Positions 45,937 through 58,400 of a stretch of DNA of 64,000 bases are shown here, piece by piece (positions within the stretch are counted from its first letter, which is position 1; each line of letters starts with the position of its first letter). The position numbers and the translations under genes are program-made. The DNA comes from Erythroxylum novogranatense (taxonomy: Eukaryota > Streptophyta > Magnoliopsida > Malpighiales > Erythroxylaceae): the NCBI GenBank assembly GCA_029891385.1, contig CM057224.1:36709005-36773004 (forward strand), in the 5' to 3' direction. The notes beneath the pieces were generated by a model that saw nothing but the letters and a program-made list of their open reading frames with translations, was not told the DNA's origin and did no database searches.

Positions 45937-47421
45937 CGGACAACTTCCAGGTGATCTTGGAGTTTCCTTCCAAACCTCTAGGAGATGTATTTTGCGGACA
46001 ACCTTTTCTCAGGACCGCTTCCATAGTCAATCACCAATGCTTTAGGACTCGAAATCCTGGACATAGCTGTAAATTCTTTTATTGGGCCTGTGCCCAAAAA
46101 TCTTAGGATTCTTTCCCGATTAGAGAAAATTGTTGCTTTAAAAAATCGACTTAGAGTTAATAGCGATAGTCAAATGAGATTTTTGACATCTTTAATCAAC
46201 TATACTCAACTGGAAGAGCTGACATTTAGTTACAATAAGCTTGAAGAAATGCTTCCAAGATCAATTGCCAATCTCTCCATAATGCTCTCTTATCTAATAC
46301 TTGATGGAAATATGATATACAGAAGCTTACCTCAAGGCATATCAAAACTGGTCAACTTGAATTGCTTGAACTTAACGAGAATAATCTAAATGGTAGAATT
46401 TCATATTCAATAGGAAAACTTACCAAGCTGGAGGAAGTCTATCTTTACAAGAATAAAATCTCGTGTAAAATTCTTTCTACTTTACTCATCTAATTATTCT
46501 TTCCTTATATGGAAATATGCTAGAAGGAAGCATTCCTGATTCCTTAGGTAATTGCACAAACCTTGAAGGACTGAGCCTTTCACTAAACAATATTTCTAGT
46601 ATACTGCTAGAAAGTGTGGTCAATATGGTGTCACTTACAACTAGATTGGAATTATATGGTAATAAACTATCAAGAAAGCTGTCAATGCAAATGGGAAACA
46701 TGAAGAATGTTGTGAGACTTGCCCTCTCAGATAACAAATTCTCGAGAGATATTCCAAGTACCCTTGATGATTGTCTATTGCTGGAGTTATTAAATTTATA
46801 CTACAACTACTCTTAAGGACCTATTTCTTCATCCTTCTAATAATTGAGAGGTGTTAGTTCCCTCGATCTTTCTAGCAATAATCTTTCTATGAAAATGCCC
46901 GACTTCTTGAGCGAGATGCCGTTGATTTCCTATTTAAATCTCTCCTTCAATAATTTTGAGGGGGAGATTCCAGTAACAGGAGTGTTTTCCAATGTTAGTG
47001 CTTTTTCAATATATGGAAACAAAAACGTTTGTCATGGGATTACAGAACTTCATTTACCTCTATGTCCAGTTAAGAAGGTAAAAAAAAAACAAAGGAAGCG
47101 TCTTTCTTAGAAGGTAATTGCAGCAATACCTGTTGTGACTGTCTTCATTCTTCTACTTTTAGCATGTCTCTTTGTTGTTTATTGGAGAAGAAGAAGGTCC
47201 ATAGAGAAAGCATCACCTTCCTCATTACTACTAAGCCATTTCCTAAAAGTCTCTTATGCTCAGCTAAATGAAGCTACTAGTGATTTTTCTTCAAAGAACT
47301 TCATTGGGGAGGGAAGATATGGCTCTGTATACAAAGGGTCTTTGAAATTGAAGAACAAATTATTGTTGTGAAGGTGCTAAAGCTTTATCAACCAAGAGCC
47401 AACAGGAGTTCCATAGTAGAA
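45937..47421 (+). pseudogene. LRR receptor kinase pseudogene, part 1 (LRRs, membrane segment, kinase start)
   Basis: Leucine-rich repeats of the plant extracellular type run from about 45937 to 47040 (for example LEILDIAVN-like, LEELTFSYNKLEEML, SSLDLSSNNLSMKMPDF, SYLNLSFNNFEGEIP), followed by GNKNVCHG, a juxtamembrane cap. A membrane segment AAIPVVTVFILLLLACLFV (about 47117-47175) precedes RRRRS. The kinase begins with FIGEGRYGSVYKG (47300-47338) and, after a frame shift, VVKVLK with the ATP-site Lys at 47371-47373. This is the order of LRR-XII receptors (Xa21/EFR type) that sense microbial ligands at the plasma membrane. The 5' end is missing; several frameshifts and stops are present. Part 1 stops at a Gypsy insertion. 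Confidence 0.85.
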
Positions 47422-47834
47422 TGTGATGAAACCTGGCCCATCCTCTAGTGCTGACGAGGCTACAACAGGTGATACTAGTGATCCACCAGCTTTACCAATT
47501 GCTATGAGAAGGTCACGGCGAGAAAAGAAGAATCCTGTGGTCCTAAAAGGCTACGTGGTGGGCTAGCAATGAGTTGATATAGATTTAGTTACCAGGAATC
47601 AGTACTGTGTATAAATAGGAATAGGGCATACTGAGATAGACACGTTTTAACATATTGTTGGTTATAACTTTTCTCTCTCTTGTCATCTGAGTACCCTGTA
47701 CCAGAACTCTTCCTCGAACCTTCTATTTCTGCTCAATTTGCTTTGTACTCGCCTTGTCGTGTACTGCCCACTGGAAATTTCAGCTCCATTGTTCATTGCA
47801 ATATTCCCCTTGTTAATAGCTCTCTGTTATTACA
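47422..47834 (+). repeat. 5' LTR of the 5.2-kb Gypsy
   Basis: 413 bp. A TATA box (TATAAATA, 47610-47617) is conserved in the 3' LTR at 52393-52400. It also carries the coding end of pol (RRSRREKKNP-like), which is non-functional here because no pol lies upstream. Confidence 0.88.
47610..47617 (+). promoter_or_regulatory. LTR TATA box
   Basis: TGTGTATAAATAGG context, identical in both LTRs; likely core promoter of the element. Confidence 0.65.
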
Positions 47835-47869
47835 ATTTTTGGTGCCTTCATTGCTCCTACTCTCCTCTC

Positions 47870-48990
47870 ATGGCCGACGGCACTCGATTCGCTAAGCTTG
47901 ATACTGCCGTTTCGACACTTCAGGCAGATTTGGGCTCCCTTCAATCCACCGTTTCTAGTCAGCAAGGCACGTTGACTGAGCTGAAACAACACATGGAAAA
48001 CATCATCTCTCAGTTGGTTCATTTGGGCCAACTTCTTAAGGGCAAGACAGAGCGTCCATCGCCCGATAAACCACCTTGGCCTGCTTCTGGCGATGGCGGT
48101 CGTTTTTCTTTTGGGGGTCGTCGTGCCCACCGCTTTGACTTTGACTCTGACGTTGAGGACTTTCCCTTTCGTCCCCAGCCTGTTCGTGTCGAACTCTCCC
48201 ATTTTGACGGTACCGATCCGAAATCTTGGTTCTTTAATGCCGAGGAATTTTTTTAGTTTTACAAGACCAAGGACACCGTCCGTATTACTATAGCAGCTTT
48301 TCATTTTGAGGGCAAAGCTCGTCGTTGGTACCAATGGATGAAAACCAATCGTCATTTGTCTTGCTGGGCTCATTTTACTCACGCTATGGTGGAGCGTTTC
48401 AAGTTAACTGATCTTGAGCCACCTCAGGGGTTATTGTCTAAGTTGCAGCAAACCTCCTCTGTTGAGGATTATCAATCTCGTTTTGAAGCATTGGCTAATC
48501 AGACAACAAAGCTTCTGTCGGCGTTCTTTGTGGATTGTTTCATTTCTGGGTTACGGGCCGATATTAAACATAAGGTTTTGTCTTTTCGACCCACTTCCCT
48601 TAACCATGTCATTAGTTTAGCCCATTTGTAAGAGGCTAAATTAGTTGAATCCAGAAAATTATTATTGAAAGGGCTCAGTTCCGACCGCAAACCATTACTG
48701 CCCACTCCGTCCAAGACCATTCCGCCACTCCACCTCCAACACCACCTTTCCCTACCTGCCGCCTTACCCAAATGGAAGCTCAGAAACGTCGGGAGCAAAG
48801 GCTCTGTTTCTATTTCGATGACAAGTTTACTCACGGCCATCGCTGTAACCGACCACAGATGTTTATGCTTGATGATGATTTTTCTCTTAGGGAAGACGAC
48901 TTACCACCTTCTCAGCCTTCTGACTCAACCCACGAGCTGGCCCCTCTCAAAGCGACCCACTTCCTTCCCTTTCTGCCCAACCTACCCTGA
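47870..48990 (+). pseudogene. gag of the 5.2-kb Gypsy
   Basis: The ATG at 47870 follows the primer site by about 20 bases. A coiled-coil-like N-terminus (FAKLDTAVSTLQADLGSLQ) leads to the capsid core with RVELSHFDGTDPKSWFF, FEGKARRWYQWM, VERFKLTDLEPP and SVEDYQSRFEALANQT. A damaged zinc knuckle follows in another frame (LCFYFDDKFTHGHRC; the second Cys is Phe). Stops TAG (48254-48256) and TAA (48629-48631) both replace what is usually Gln. A frameshift precedes the knuckle. Confidence 0.88.
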
Positions 48991-49061
48991 CAGTCAATGA
49001 CTCCACCGTCATCTTATTTAATGCTCTCTCAGGTTGCCTTTCGCCAGCTACGCTCCATTTT

Positions 49062-50450
49062 GTGGGTCATATTTTGGGTCAAACGGTGCAAGTTTTACTT
49101 GACGGCGGCAGCACCCATAACTTCATCCAGAGTCGGGTTGCTCGATACTTTGGGCTTGCAATTGATACTTCCACTACTTTTCTAGTTTTGGTTGGCAACG
49201 GAGACAACCTATATTGTGAAGGATTGATTCGACAAGTACCCATTTCAATTCAAGGTACTACGGTGACCACTGATTTCTTTGTGCTCCCATTGTCAGGTTC
49301 TGATGTAGTGCTTGGAGTGGCGTGGTTGGCTACCTTGGGCCCCGTCATTACCGATTATGCTTCTTCCTCTTTTTGTTTTGAGCACGGCAGTACCAGGGTT
49401 TGTTGGCAAGGTGTTATCCCTGACAATCCTCAACCTATTCATTTACACTCTTTACGGCGTTGTGTGGATGTGGGCGGTGTGGCTGCATTTTTTAGTTTGC
49501 AAATTACCTTCCACTCTAATGAGCCTACCCCTGCTGCTGAATCTTATTTGGCTCCACTTTTGAGGCAATTTCGTGATGTTTTCATCCCTGTTTCCAGGCT
49601 GCCACCACCTCACCCCATCTCCCATGCTATTCATCTACTCCCCGATGCTAAACCAGTGAACGTCCGCCCATATCGCTATCCCCATTACCAAAAACAAGAA
49701 ATTGAAAAGCAAGTCTCGGACATGCTACGAGCCGGGGTTATCCAACCGAGCACAAGCCCGTTTTCATCACTGGTCCTCTTGGTTAAAAAGAAGGATGGTA
49801 CATGGCGCTTTTGTGTCGACTACCGTGCTTTAAATTCGATCACGGTTCGTGACCGCTTCATGATCCCCACTGCCGATGAGCTATTTGATGAACTATTTGG
49901 CACCACTATTTTCTCGAAGCTGGGTTTATTGGTTGGATTTCATCAGATTTTGGTTCAACCCGAGGATGTTCCTAAGACTGCTTTCCGCACTCACGAAGGG
50001 CATTACGAATTCTTGGTCATGCCGTTCGGCCTCACAAATGCCCCCTCGACATTCCAAGCCACGATGACTGGTATTTTTAAGCCTTATTTACGTAAATTTG
50101 TGCTTATTTTCTTTGACGACATTCTTGTGTATAGTCGTTCCAAGGAAGCACATTATGAGCATTTACGGTTGGTCTTTGAGGCATTGCGCACGCAACGCTT
50201 GGTTGCTAAGGAAAGCAAGTGTCTCTTTGGGAAGGATCAAATTGAATATCTCGGCCATATTGTCGCGGGTGATGGATTGAGAGTGGATCCCTCGAAGGTA
50301 CTTACCATTCGCGACTGGCCTTGTCCTACTTCGATTAAAGGTGTTCGAGGATTTCTTGGCTTAGCGGGGTATTATCGACGATTCATCCAAGGATTTGCTA
50401 AAATTGCTTCTCCTCTGTTTGATCTTCTTAAGAAAGATAGCTTTGTGTAG
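49062..50450 (+). pseudogene. Protease and reverse transcriptase of the 5.2-kb Gypsy
   Basis: A 462-codon open frame. Protease: VQVLLDGGSTHNFI (Asp kept, usual DSGS is DGGS), GSDVVLGVAWLATLGPV. RT: SPFSSLVLLVKKKDGTWRF, CVDYRALNSITVRDRF, FSKLGLLVGFHQI (the usual LDL Asp is Gly), [18 protein letters not shown], and the active box LIFFDDILVYS. It then runs LGHIVAGDGLRVDPSKV and RGFLGLAGYYRRFI. The loss of the first RT Asp suggests the enzyme is inactive although the frame is open. It ends at a TAG where the family has Trp. Confidence 0.9.
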
Positions 50451-50900
50451 GGGTCCGAAGCATAGCAGGCTTTTCAGCACCTCAAGTCCGCCTTAAGTCA
50501 TGCACCGGTGTTATCGTTACCTGATTTTACTGAAACCTTTGTAGTTGAAACGGATGCCTTGGGCACCGGCATCGGAGCTGTTTTGTCGCAGAAAGGGAAG
50601 CCTATCGCATACTACAGTCAAAAGTTGTCTCCAAGAATGCAAGGTGTTGCAGCCTATCACAGAGAAATGTTTGCCATCACCCAGGCCATGGGAAAATGGC
50701 GACAATATTTGTTGGGTCGCCGCTTCTCAATTGTCACTGAACAGAAAGCCTTAAAAAATTTGACGGAGCAAACCATTCAAACACCAGAACAGCAACAGTG
50801 GTTGTATAAGTTGGTTGGGTATGATTTCGAGGTCCTTTACCACCTGGGGAAGCAGAATACTGTAGCTGATGCTTTGTCTTGCCTTCCTACTGGATGTTTC
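50451..50900 (+). pseudogene. RNase H of the 5.2-kb Gypsy
   Basis: After two TAG stops (about 50448 and 50464) the same reading resumes with VLSLPDFTETFVVETDA (first Asp), GIGAVLSQKGKPIAYYS, YHREMFAITQAMGKWRQYL (Glu), IVTEQKALKNL (usually TDQ; Asp replaced by Glu) and VADALSC. It is the RT-linked RNase H. Confidence 0.88.
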
Positions 50901-51948
50901 ATGGCCATTTCTATTCAACAGTTTGGCAAATTGGAGGAATTTCGTAAGTTGAATGCTACTTGTCCTGAATTGATTGTTGTTCATAAAAAAGTATTGGTTG
51001 GTGATGACAACTATAAAGACTATATGATTCATTATGGGCTACTGTTGTTCCGACATCGAATTGTGGTTCCCAATGATCCATCCTTAAAGCAGTCCATACT
51101 AGAGGATTTTCACAATTCTGTCGAAGGGGGACATGCGGGAGTGGAGCGCACTTATCGACGAGTGACAACTAGTTTTTATTGGGGGTCAATGCGAAAGGAT
51201 ATTCAACACTTTGTTCGAGAATGTCTTGTGTGTCAAACTATGAAGGCATCCCAACTTGCACCAGCTGGATTGTTACAACCCATACCATTGCCCACTCAAG
51301 TCTTCGAGGAAATCACTATGGATTTTATTACTGGTTTGCCTCCACCATTAGGTAAGACAGTTATTTTTGTAGTTGTTGATCGACTGACTAAGTATGGTCA
51401 TTTTTTTGCCCTCCCGAGTAATTTCACTGGCGCTACAGTGGTTGAATTATTTCTAACGGGGTTTATAAAACTCCATGGCATTCCTACCAAAATCATCAGT
51501 GATCGAGATCCCTTATTCTTAAGTGCCATTTGGGAAGAATTAAACCGATTGCAAGGAACAACTAGAGCACTCAGTTTGGCCTATCACCCTGAAACCGATG
51601 GCCAATCGGAAGCTGTGAACAAGGTCTTAGAAAGTATTTACGATGTTTTGTTGCGGAGACTCCGAATACTTGGGTTAAATACTTGCCTTGGGCCGAGTAC
51701 CGGTATAACACGGCTCATCATATTTATGGTCGAGATCCGCCGACAATGATTCGGTACGTGCCGGGAACCACCAAGCTTTCTACTGTTGACTCTGCACTTA
51801 CTCAAGGGGATCAATTACTGCAACAATTGCAAGCTAATTTGCTTAAGGATCAAACAAGGATGAAAAATTAGGCTGATAAGAATCGTCTAGATGCCACCTT
51901 TGAAGTTGGCGATTGGGTGTTCGTGAAACTATAGCCCTATCGTCAAGT
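50901..51948 (+). pseudogene. Integrase of the 5.2-kb Gypsy
   Basis: The zinc finger reads FHNSVEGGHAGVERTYRR with HFVRECLVCQ (HHCC all present). The core has EITMDFITGLP (Asp), IISDRDPLFLS (Asp) and YHPETDGQSEAVNK (Glu). A frameshift near 51640 moves WAEYRYNTAHHIYGRDP into another frame. Stops TAG at about 51868 and 51933 stand where Gln is usual. The catalytic triad is intact in the open frame 50508-51749. Confidence 0.88.
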
Positions 51949-52351
51949 CTCACTCCGTTTACACCGCAACCGGAAGTTAGGGCAGCGATATTTTGGACCA
52001 TTTTGAGTTCTCAAACGAGTTGGAGCTGTTGCCTACAAGCTCGAATTACCACCCTCTGCTCGTATACATCCTGTTTTTCACATCTCGGTTCTTAAGAATT
52101 GTATTGGGAATCCAGTAACTCAGAGTATTCCACTGCCCTTACTTGACCCACTCGATGGTGCTTCAGAGAACCTTGAGGACAAGGTTATTTTTTCTGAGGG
52201 AGGCAATGTGTTGAAACCCGGCCCATCCTCTAGTGCTAACGAGGCTACAACAGGTGATACTAGTGATCCACCAGCTTTACCAATTGCTATGAGAAGGTCA
52301 CAGCGAGAAAAGAAGAATCCTGCGGTCCTAAAAGGCTACGTGGTGGGCTAG
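51949..52351 (+). pseudogene. pol C-terminal tail extending into the 3' LTR
   Basis: The linker KLELPPSARIHPVFHISVLK (about 52035-52098) is followed by a short acidic region with LEDKVIFSEGGNVLK at the polypurine tract and LTR edge, then AMRRSQREKKNPAVLKGYV and a TAG at 52349-52351, 145 bp inside the 3' LTR. No canonical chromodomain is seen. Coding into the LTR is known for some plant Gypsy clades. Confidence 0.75.
52196..52206 (+). other. Polypurine tract of the 5.2-kb Gypsy
   Basis: GAGGGAGGCAA directly before the 3' LTR TGTGTTG; primes plus-strand DNA and here is also coding (EGGN). Confidence 0.7.
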
Positions 52352-52615
52352 CAATGAGTTGATTTAGATTTAGTTACCGAATCGATCTTGTGTATAAATA
52401 GGAATAGGGCATCTTGAGATAGACACGTTTTGACATATTGTTGGTTATAACTTTTCTCTCTCTTGTCATCCGAGTACCTGCACTGAACTCTTCCTCGAAC
52501 CTTCTATTTATACTCGATTTGCTTTGTACTCCCCTTGTCGTATACTGCCCACTGGAAATTTCAGCTTCGTTGTTCATTGCAATATTCCCCTTGTTAATAG
52601 CTCTTTGTTATTACA
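52207..52615 (+). repeat. 3' LTR of the 5.2-kb Gypsy
   Basis: 409 bp, pair of 47422-47834, followed by TSD tagaa. Confidence 0.9.
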
Positions 52616-52752
52616 TAGAATGTGAAGCTTTAAGAGGGATTTGACACCAAAATCTTGTCAAGATCATAACTTCTTGCTCAAGTATAGATCATAAAGGAAA
52701 TGCCAAAGCTCTGGTGTTTAAGTTCATGTCAAACGGGAAATTGGAGACTTGG
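52616..52752 (+). pseudogene. LRR receptor kinase pseudogene, part 2 (kinase N-lobe)
   Basis: It resumes at the second copy of the tagaa duplication: the family word ECEALRxIxHRNLVK is spread across the Gypsy insert, and here reads CEALRGI, a TGA (Arg codon CGA changed), then [28 protein letters not shown] and NGKLETW. This corresponds to the alpha-C helix to hinge of the kinase. It stops at the next insertion, inside the ETWLH motif. Confidence 0.85.
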
Positions 52753-55473
52753 TGTAACATCCCGTTACTGATGTGATGGGCATATCGGTAAATTGGAACG
52801 GGTTAGGATTTCATACTGCATTCTATTGATTGAGCATTCGTTGACCTCTAATTACAGAGGAATGAGTTATTTGCACATGCATTTATAGGTATATGCATTC
52901 ATGTTTTTTTCCGGCATTTAATTGTGAGCATGAATTGGTTTGTGAATTTTCGAGGTAATTATGTTTGATTGTGATTTATTAGGAATTATGGAATAATTGG
53001 ATTTGTATAGTTGAATTGGAGTGTCTTAGGAGTGACTGCCAATGGATAGTGACCTATAGGAAATTTCTGGAAAAATTCGGGAGAAAATGCCCGGACCGAA
53101 AATTTTGAGTGTGAGATAGGTTGATAGTATGATGCATCAAATAATTGTCGATAGCAATGGAAAAATTAGAGTTATCTTTATTAGGAATAAAAATGTTGGT
53201 AATTTAGATTTAGAGACTGAAACTAAAAGAATTTGAGGGTTTAAGTCTTATGAGCTTTAGGTTAAAAATTAACCTTTATATATATACCTTAGGTTTGAAT
53301 ATTACAATAAGGCATCTTCTCTTTTACCCTAGGGCTCGTTGTTCTTCCTCCTTCCTTGGTGATTTCATTTTCCCCTTGACGATCCTTGCTTGTTTGCTTC
53401 CCCTTGTGTAAAGTTTAGCTTGATCCCTGAGGGAATGAAGATTGGTGAGAGTTTAAAGGTTAACCGTGGGTGTTAGAGGAAGGAAATAGGGTTGCGGAAG
53501 TTTTGAAGATTTGAGTTTTGATTGGTAAGTTTAATGGCTTTAATGTTGTTATTTATTGAGTTTGATGCATTTATGGTATTTATTGTGAAAGATTGGGTAG
53601 TTTAGAGTGAGTTAATTCTGGTTATAGTGAAAGAAATGGTGAAAAGTCGATCGGAGAAGACGATGGAGCCCGCACGTCGCGAGGTCTGAAGAGCGGTCTC
53701 GCCGAGACGAGTAAATGAGTACTCGCCGCGACGAGCAGGGCGAGACGTCGCGGTGAGCGTATGAATTTTACGCCTCGTCGAGCCTTTTCCTCTACGTCAC
53801 GACGAGTCTTAGGAAGGTGTTCGCCGCGGCGAACGTCCTTCCACTCCACGGCGAGCGACCCTTTGTACGCCGCAGCGAGGGATTCAAGGCCGCGGCGAGG
53901 ATCTAATTTCTGATTGGAGGTGTTTTAATTTATGGAGCATAACTGATGGTGTAGACCTCCAATTGAGGTAATTCTTGATTCGTTATGAACTAAAGAAAAA
54001 GGTCTACAATTGAGGAAAAGAATGAAAGTTAGAATTTAATTTAGTAGGATCTCAATCATAGAAAGAAAGTCGAATAGGGTTTCTTATTACAACCTAAGGA
54101 TTTTATTGTGATAATTGGAGTTTAAATTGGAGACTTATGAAATCAATGGTATGTTTTTGGAGTCTACCATGGGTGATATTGACCTAGTATATAGTAAATT
54201 TTGGTTTTGAGGCCTTCTTTGAGATTAAGGGTAATGTATAAATATGATATAGCTTATGGTACGAGAATTGGTTATGAGGCGAAAGATAGTGAACTGGGTT
54301 TGGTAGAAAAATCGTGAAACGTCATCGTCGTAATTCATTAAAGACATATCATTATTGAATTGTTTTGACCGAGCATATAGTAATGGAAATTATTTAAGCA
54401 TTATAGAGTATCAGTTGGATCGTCATTCCACGGATATTCTTTGGGACTTAAGCGATGGCTGGAAGTTCTGGTGAAATGCAGTTGGTTTCTCAATTTCTTA
54501 TTATTAAATGCTCTGTGTGAATTGTTTGCAATGTGAATTGTATGATTACGGGAATGGTTAGGATTGAAATACATGCTTCTGATAAATTGGAATTGATCGC
54601 TACATGCTTTTGAGAAAATTGTGATAAATGGGCTTTTACGTACGTGATTGTGAATTATCGGCATTTGCATTTAAATGCATAAATCGTGAACAGATAATGA
54701 ACGTTGTGACTGAGTCGCCACTATCTTGAAAAGAGCTCGAGCTCGAACACTATTATCTTGAACCGAGCCTCGAGCTCGAGGGAGTTAGTCATCCCGCGTG
54801 AGGCTCTCTACTCCCTGACGACGTCGCCCATCCCGATTCGACATCGATGAGCGCTTTCGGTCACAACATCGAATAAACTAGAAAAATCGCATGTCATTGC
54901 ATCTGAATGAGTTAATCGATTTGTGATAATTCTTGAGTTCTTTGATGGCATGAGAAATTGCAAACCTGTTATATGATATTTGAATCTATCTTGTGTTGTC
55001 TTTGTCTGTGATTCACAGAATCGTGAATTGAGAGAAACATCGATGATGGTTTACCATTGAGTTCATAAACTCACCCAAAATTGCATCTTGTTTTTCGGGT
55101 GATATATTAGACTCTAGCTCTGAGATAGACTTTTCCCGCCGTGTGGTAGCGTTGGCGAGAAGTGATGGCCATGTTCGGTCAATGGGATTGATTTTGAGGA
55201 TGACTTAGTATAGACTTTTGTATCAGTTTCCTTTTTGGAGTTTTGTATTTAGACCGTAGGGAACTGATAGACTTGTCTATATTTCTGTTTGATGTTATGA
55301 AATGAGAAAAGCTTTATGGTTTTATAATTTAGTGATTTTGTTATTGCAGTTTTATTGTATTGATGCCATGTGGATTATAGAATTGATCGATAGTAGTGCA
55401 CCCTCATCGTGGGTTATGTATCGGAATGACCTACGGGTGTCCCGGTGCGTACCCTACGGTAAGGGGGCGCTAC
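52753..55473 (+). mobile_element. Solo LTR (TGTAACATCCC type) in the kinase gene
   Basis: TGTAACATCCC to GCGCTACA; the final A is at 59685, beyond the second insertion. TSD cttgg at 52748-52752 and 59686-59690. About 2.72 kb, no internal region, so a solo LTR. It shares the GATGATGG..GAGTTCATAAACTCACCC words (about 55042-55078) with the other two solo LTRs. A GC-rich cassette lies at about 53640-53905. Confidence 0.8.
53640..53905. repeat. GC-rich hypervariable cassette of the 2.7-kb solo LTR
   Basis: About 265 bases of loosely repeated CGCCGCGACGAG, CGCGGCGA and GCGAGAC words in AT-rich surroundings, unrelated in detail to the other cassettes but of the same flavour. Confidence 0.65.
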
Positions 55474-58400
55474 TGTAACATCTCATCTCCGATGGGAAGG
55501 GTATTTTAGTAATTGAGACAGGTTAGGAGTATTAAATTATAACTCGGCATGAACATATGTCATGCAGCCTCTATAAATGGTGAGTTTTGCACAGGCATAT
55601 AGTCATACATGCATTCATGACATTTCCCGGCGTAAGTGTTTAATTGTGATCTTTTGTGAAATTGGTGTGATAATGGGGATTTGGAAAATTATTTGGAGTC
55701 TTGTAGAGTGTTTTACATTTTAGGGATTTATAGAATTTTTCGGAATTATCAGGAGAAAATTCCGGACCAAAAAAATCGCGGTAAATGGCCTAAATGTGTT
55801 TTGTAGTGGAAAGTGTGGTTTTCGTGTTTAAAAATTATTGGGAGTGGACTGTCTTATGTTTTACAATTTTGGGCAATTTAGGTAATTTTCAAAAAATGAT
55901 TCGGAAAATTTCGAAAATTCCGGATCGGAAAAATCGCCAATTAATGAATCCAATTCGATTTTCATGGCAAATTGCTACCCAATGGCATTGTCTTATTGGG
56001 TATATTATTTTGGGATTGAAATTGGGGTCAATTGAGTTGATTGGGTTGGGTAATTGTTGATCTGAATTATAAAATTAATATTTTGTTACAAATGTGGACT
56101 AATGAAAAATTGCCACCAAAAAGCTTCATTTAATGCTCTCTCTTCATCCTATCGGTTTTACTTGTTTCAAAGCAAGAAAAGTTCAAGTTGGTAGCCTTTG
56201 ATACTCATCCGAAGCATACACCCTCTCTTTACATATCCATCGAATTTTTTGCTTCTTTTTTTTCATCTTCCTCCACAAATTCAAGATATCTCTTATCTCT
56301 TATTCCATCAAAGTTAGATGATGAGGAGATGCATGCTTGGTCCTGGTAGAATTAGTTAGAAAGCATAGGAAAGAATTGAAGAGAAGAAGTGAGGATTGGA
56401 AGCTAATAGGTAAGTAAAGGAATTAAGCTTTATATGATGTTTAATGGTGTTTTTATTAAGAATTAAATGCCATGGTAGTGAGGAATAATTAATGAAAGGT
56501 TTGGAGCATTTATTAGGTTTATGCATGCATTAAAGTGATGATAATTATGGTTTGAAGTAATGGGTGTAAGGCTAGGTTGTGGATGAATTGGAAGTAGTAT
56601 GATAGAAGTGGTTATGGCTTGATTTTGAATTGAATATGGATGGCTAATCTAGCATATGAATTGAGAAATTAAGTGCTGCAATTTTTAAGTATTAGCCCTA
56701 GTATATGTATGAATGTGGTAAGACCTAATTTGTGTTTATTTGGATGTCTAGTGATGTGTTAAAGGCATTGGAAATGATAGAACTAAGGTTAACACCAAAT
56801 CTGGAAAATTAGGGTTTTTAATTGATTTAATCATAATTCATTGTGTGGTTATGTAAATGGGGTGAGGTTTGTGCCCAATGAAACTTTGGGATGTTAGCTA
56901 CATTTTTATGTGAAATAGGTGTTGTCAAATTGTAACTCTAATAGGTTGAAATTTGGCATGGAAAGTTCCTGTTTGATTGCACGTGAACGATGAATCAAAC
57001 CATACCCTATGAGCTTTGCTGATTTTTCTAAATTAATTGAGATGGAATTTGGGAAAATGGTCTTAATGGAAGTTGTAGAATATTGAGTTAGCTTTCCATT
57101 GCCACTGATCTTGCTAATTTTCGAGTTGTATATTGGGAGATAGGAACTGATTCCTATGGACTGGTTTTGGGCATGTTGATGAAACCTAGCTTAAGTGTCG
57201 ACTTGTGAGTATTCTGCTTGGAAGCAATTTTATCCATTTTGTGGACTGAATTGGTGTGAGTGATCTTCTGCAAAGTTGAAGAGGAAGAAATTATCTTGAA
57301 AATGAGATATGACATATAATTTTTAGAGGTCGAGTTGGGATTTATGATTTTGAAAAACCGATCCTGCATTAGGTTAGGAATTGCTGATCATGGCGTAACT
57401 TGCATGACAGTTTTGAAATGGTTAGAAATTAAATTGGAAATTGAGTTCTTCATGAAAATTGAAGTTTGAGGATTTATCTTTTCAGGGATATAAAGTTCTG
57501 ATTTTTCGACTTGTGTGCGGGAGTTATGCTTGTTATAAGTTTATTTGCTCAAATTGAATGATTTCGGGACAGCAACATTGAGTGAATTAATTTACTTGTT
57601 TAGCAATGGAATTTGATTTTGGGTTGTTCATGAAAGTTGTAGATGACGTTGTGAACTTATTGAGCATATTTATGTGGTAATTTTGGCTGAATAATCTGAG
57701 AGTTATGGAAATTTCAATGTCTTGCTCGTTTTAATGGGATTTGAGTAGGCGGTAGCTTTGAAGGATTTTGACACCCTTAAGGGTGAAATTGATTTTATGG
57801 TCTTCTTGAGAATTGTAGAGGTTTCTGAGCTTTCCAACGAGATATAGTTGGAAATTTTCTGAGTTGTGTGCAATGAATTATGGGTGTTGAAAATTGAATT
57901 GGATTGAAAATCAAAAAAAAAAAAAAATGGAAATGGACACGCCTGGGTCACTAGAAATGACGCCTACCTCTAGTGACGAGGCGTTGAGGCCAGCGCCTGC
58001 CTCTAGCGACGAGGTTGAATAAGTCAACCCACTGGGCAAGACGTCGCCCAAATGAGGCTGATTCTTTGTTTTTTATTATTATTTTATTATTTTATTTATT
58101 AATTGGTAATTTTGATTTCATGCTTCTTTTGTCAATTTCTTTTCCGTCAACGTCCGATTGACCTGATTCTTGAGGCATCGGATTAAGTAGAACATTTAAT
58201 TTCATTTGTGAGAAATTGGGAATTTTGGACGGAAATTGACGTGGCCCCGAGTAATGAGAGCCTTTAATCACTTTGTTTTGTTTAATCGGGGACCTATAGA
58301 GGTCCAATGCATGCACCGGCGCCAATAGGTTTCTAATTTTTAGACGGATTTTGTTATGGGAAATTTAGATTTAGGGCGGAAAATTCATGAACATGCATAT

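Larger units (their letters stand above)
47422..52615 (+). mobile_element. Ty3/Gypsy retrotransposon, near-complete, plus strand
   Basis: 5194 bp, LTRs 47422-47834 (413 bp) and 52207-52615 (409 bp), TGTG to ATTACA, TSD tagaa (47417-47421 and 52616-52620). Order: LTR, primer-site-like TGGTGCCTTCATTG, gag, protease, RT, RNase H, integrase, pol tail running into the 3' LTR, with a purine tract GAGGGAGGCAA just before it. LTRs differ by few bases, so the insertion is fairly recent. No clear chromodomain is present. Pol has at least one frameshift and several TAG stops, so this copy is probably defective. Confidence 0.9.

Noticed and set aside
45733..45954. Short open frame with a Leu-rich stretch as signal peptide of the receptor kinase
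   Set aside because: LRR homology starts only at about 45937 in other frames; the upstream AT-rich frame does not align with known N-termini.
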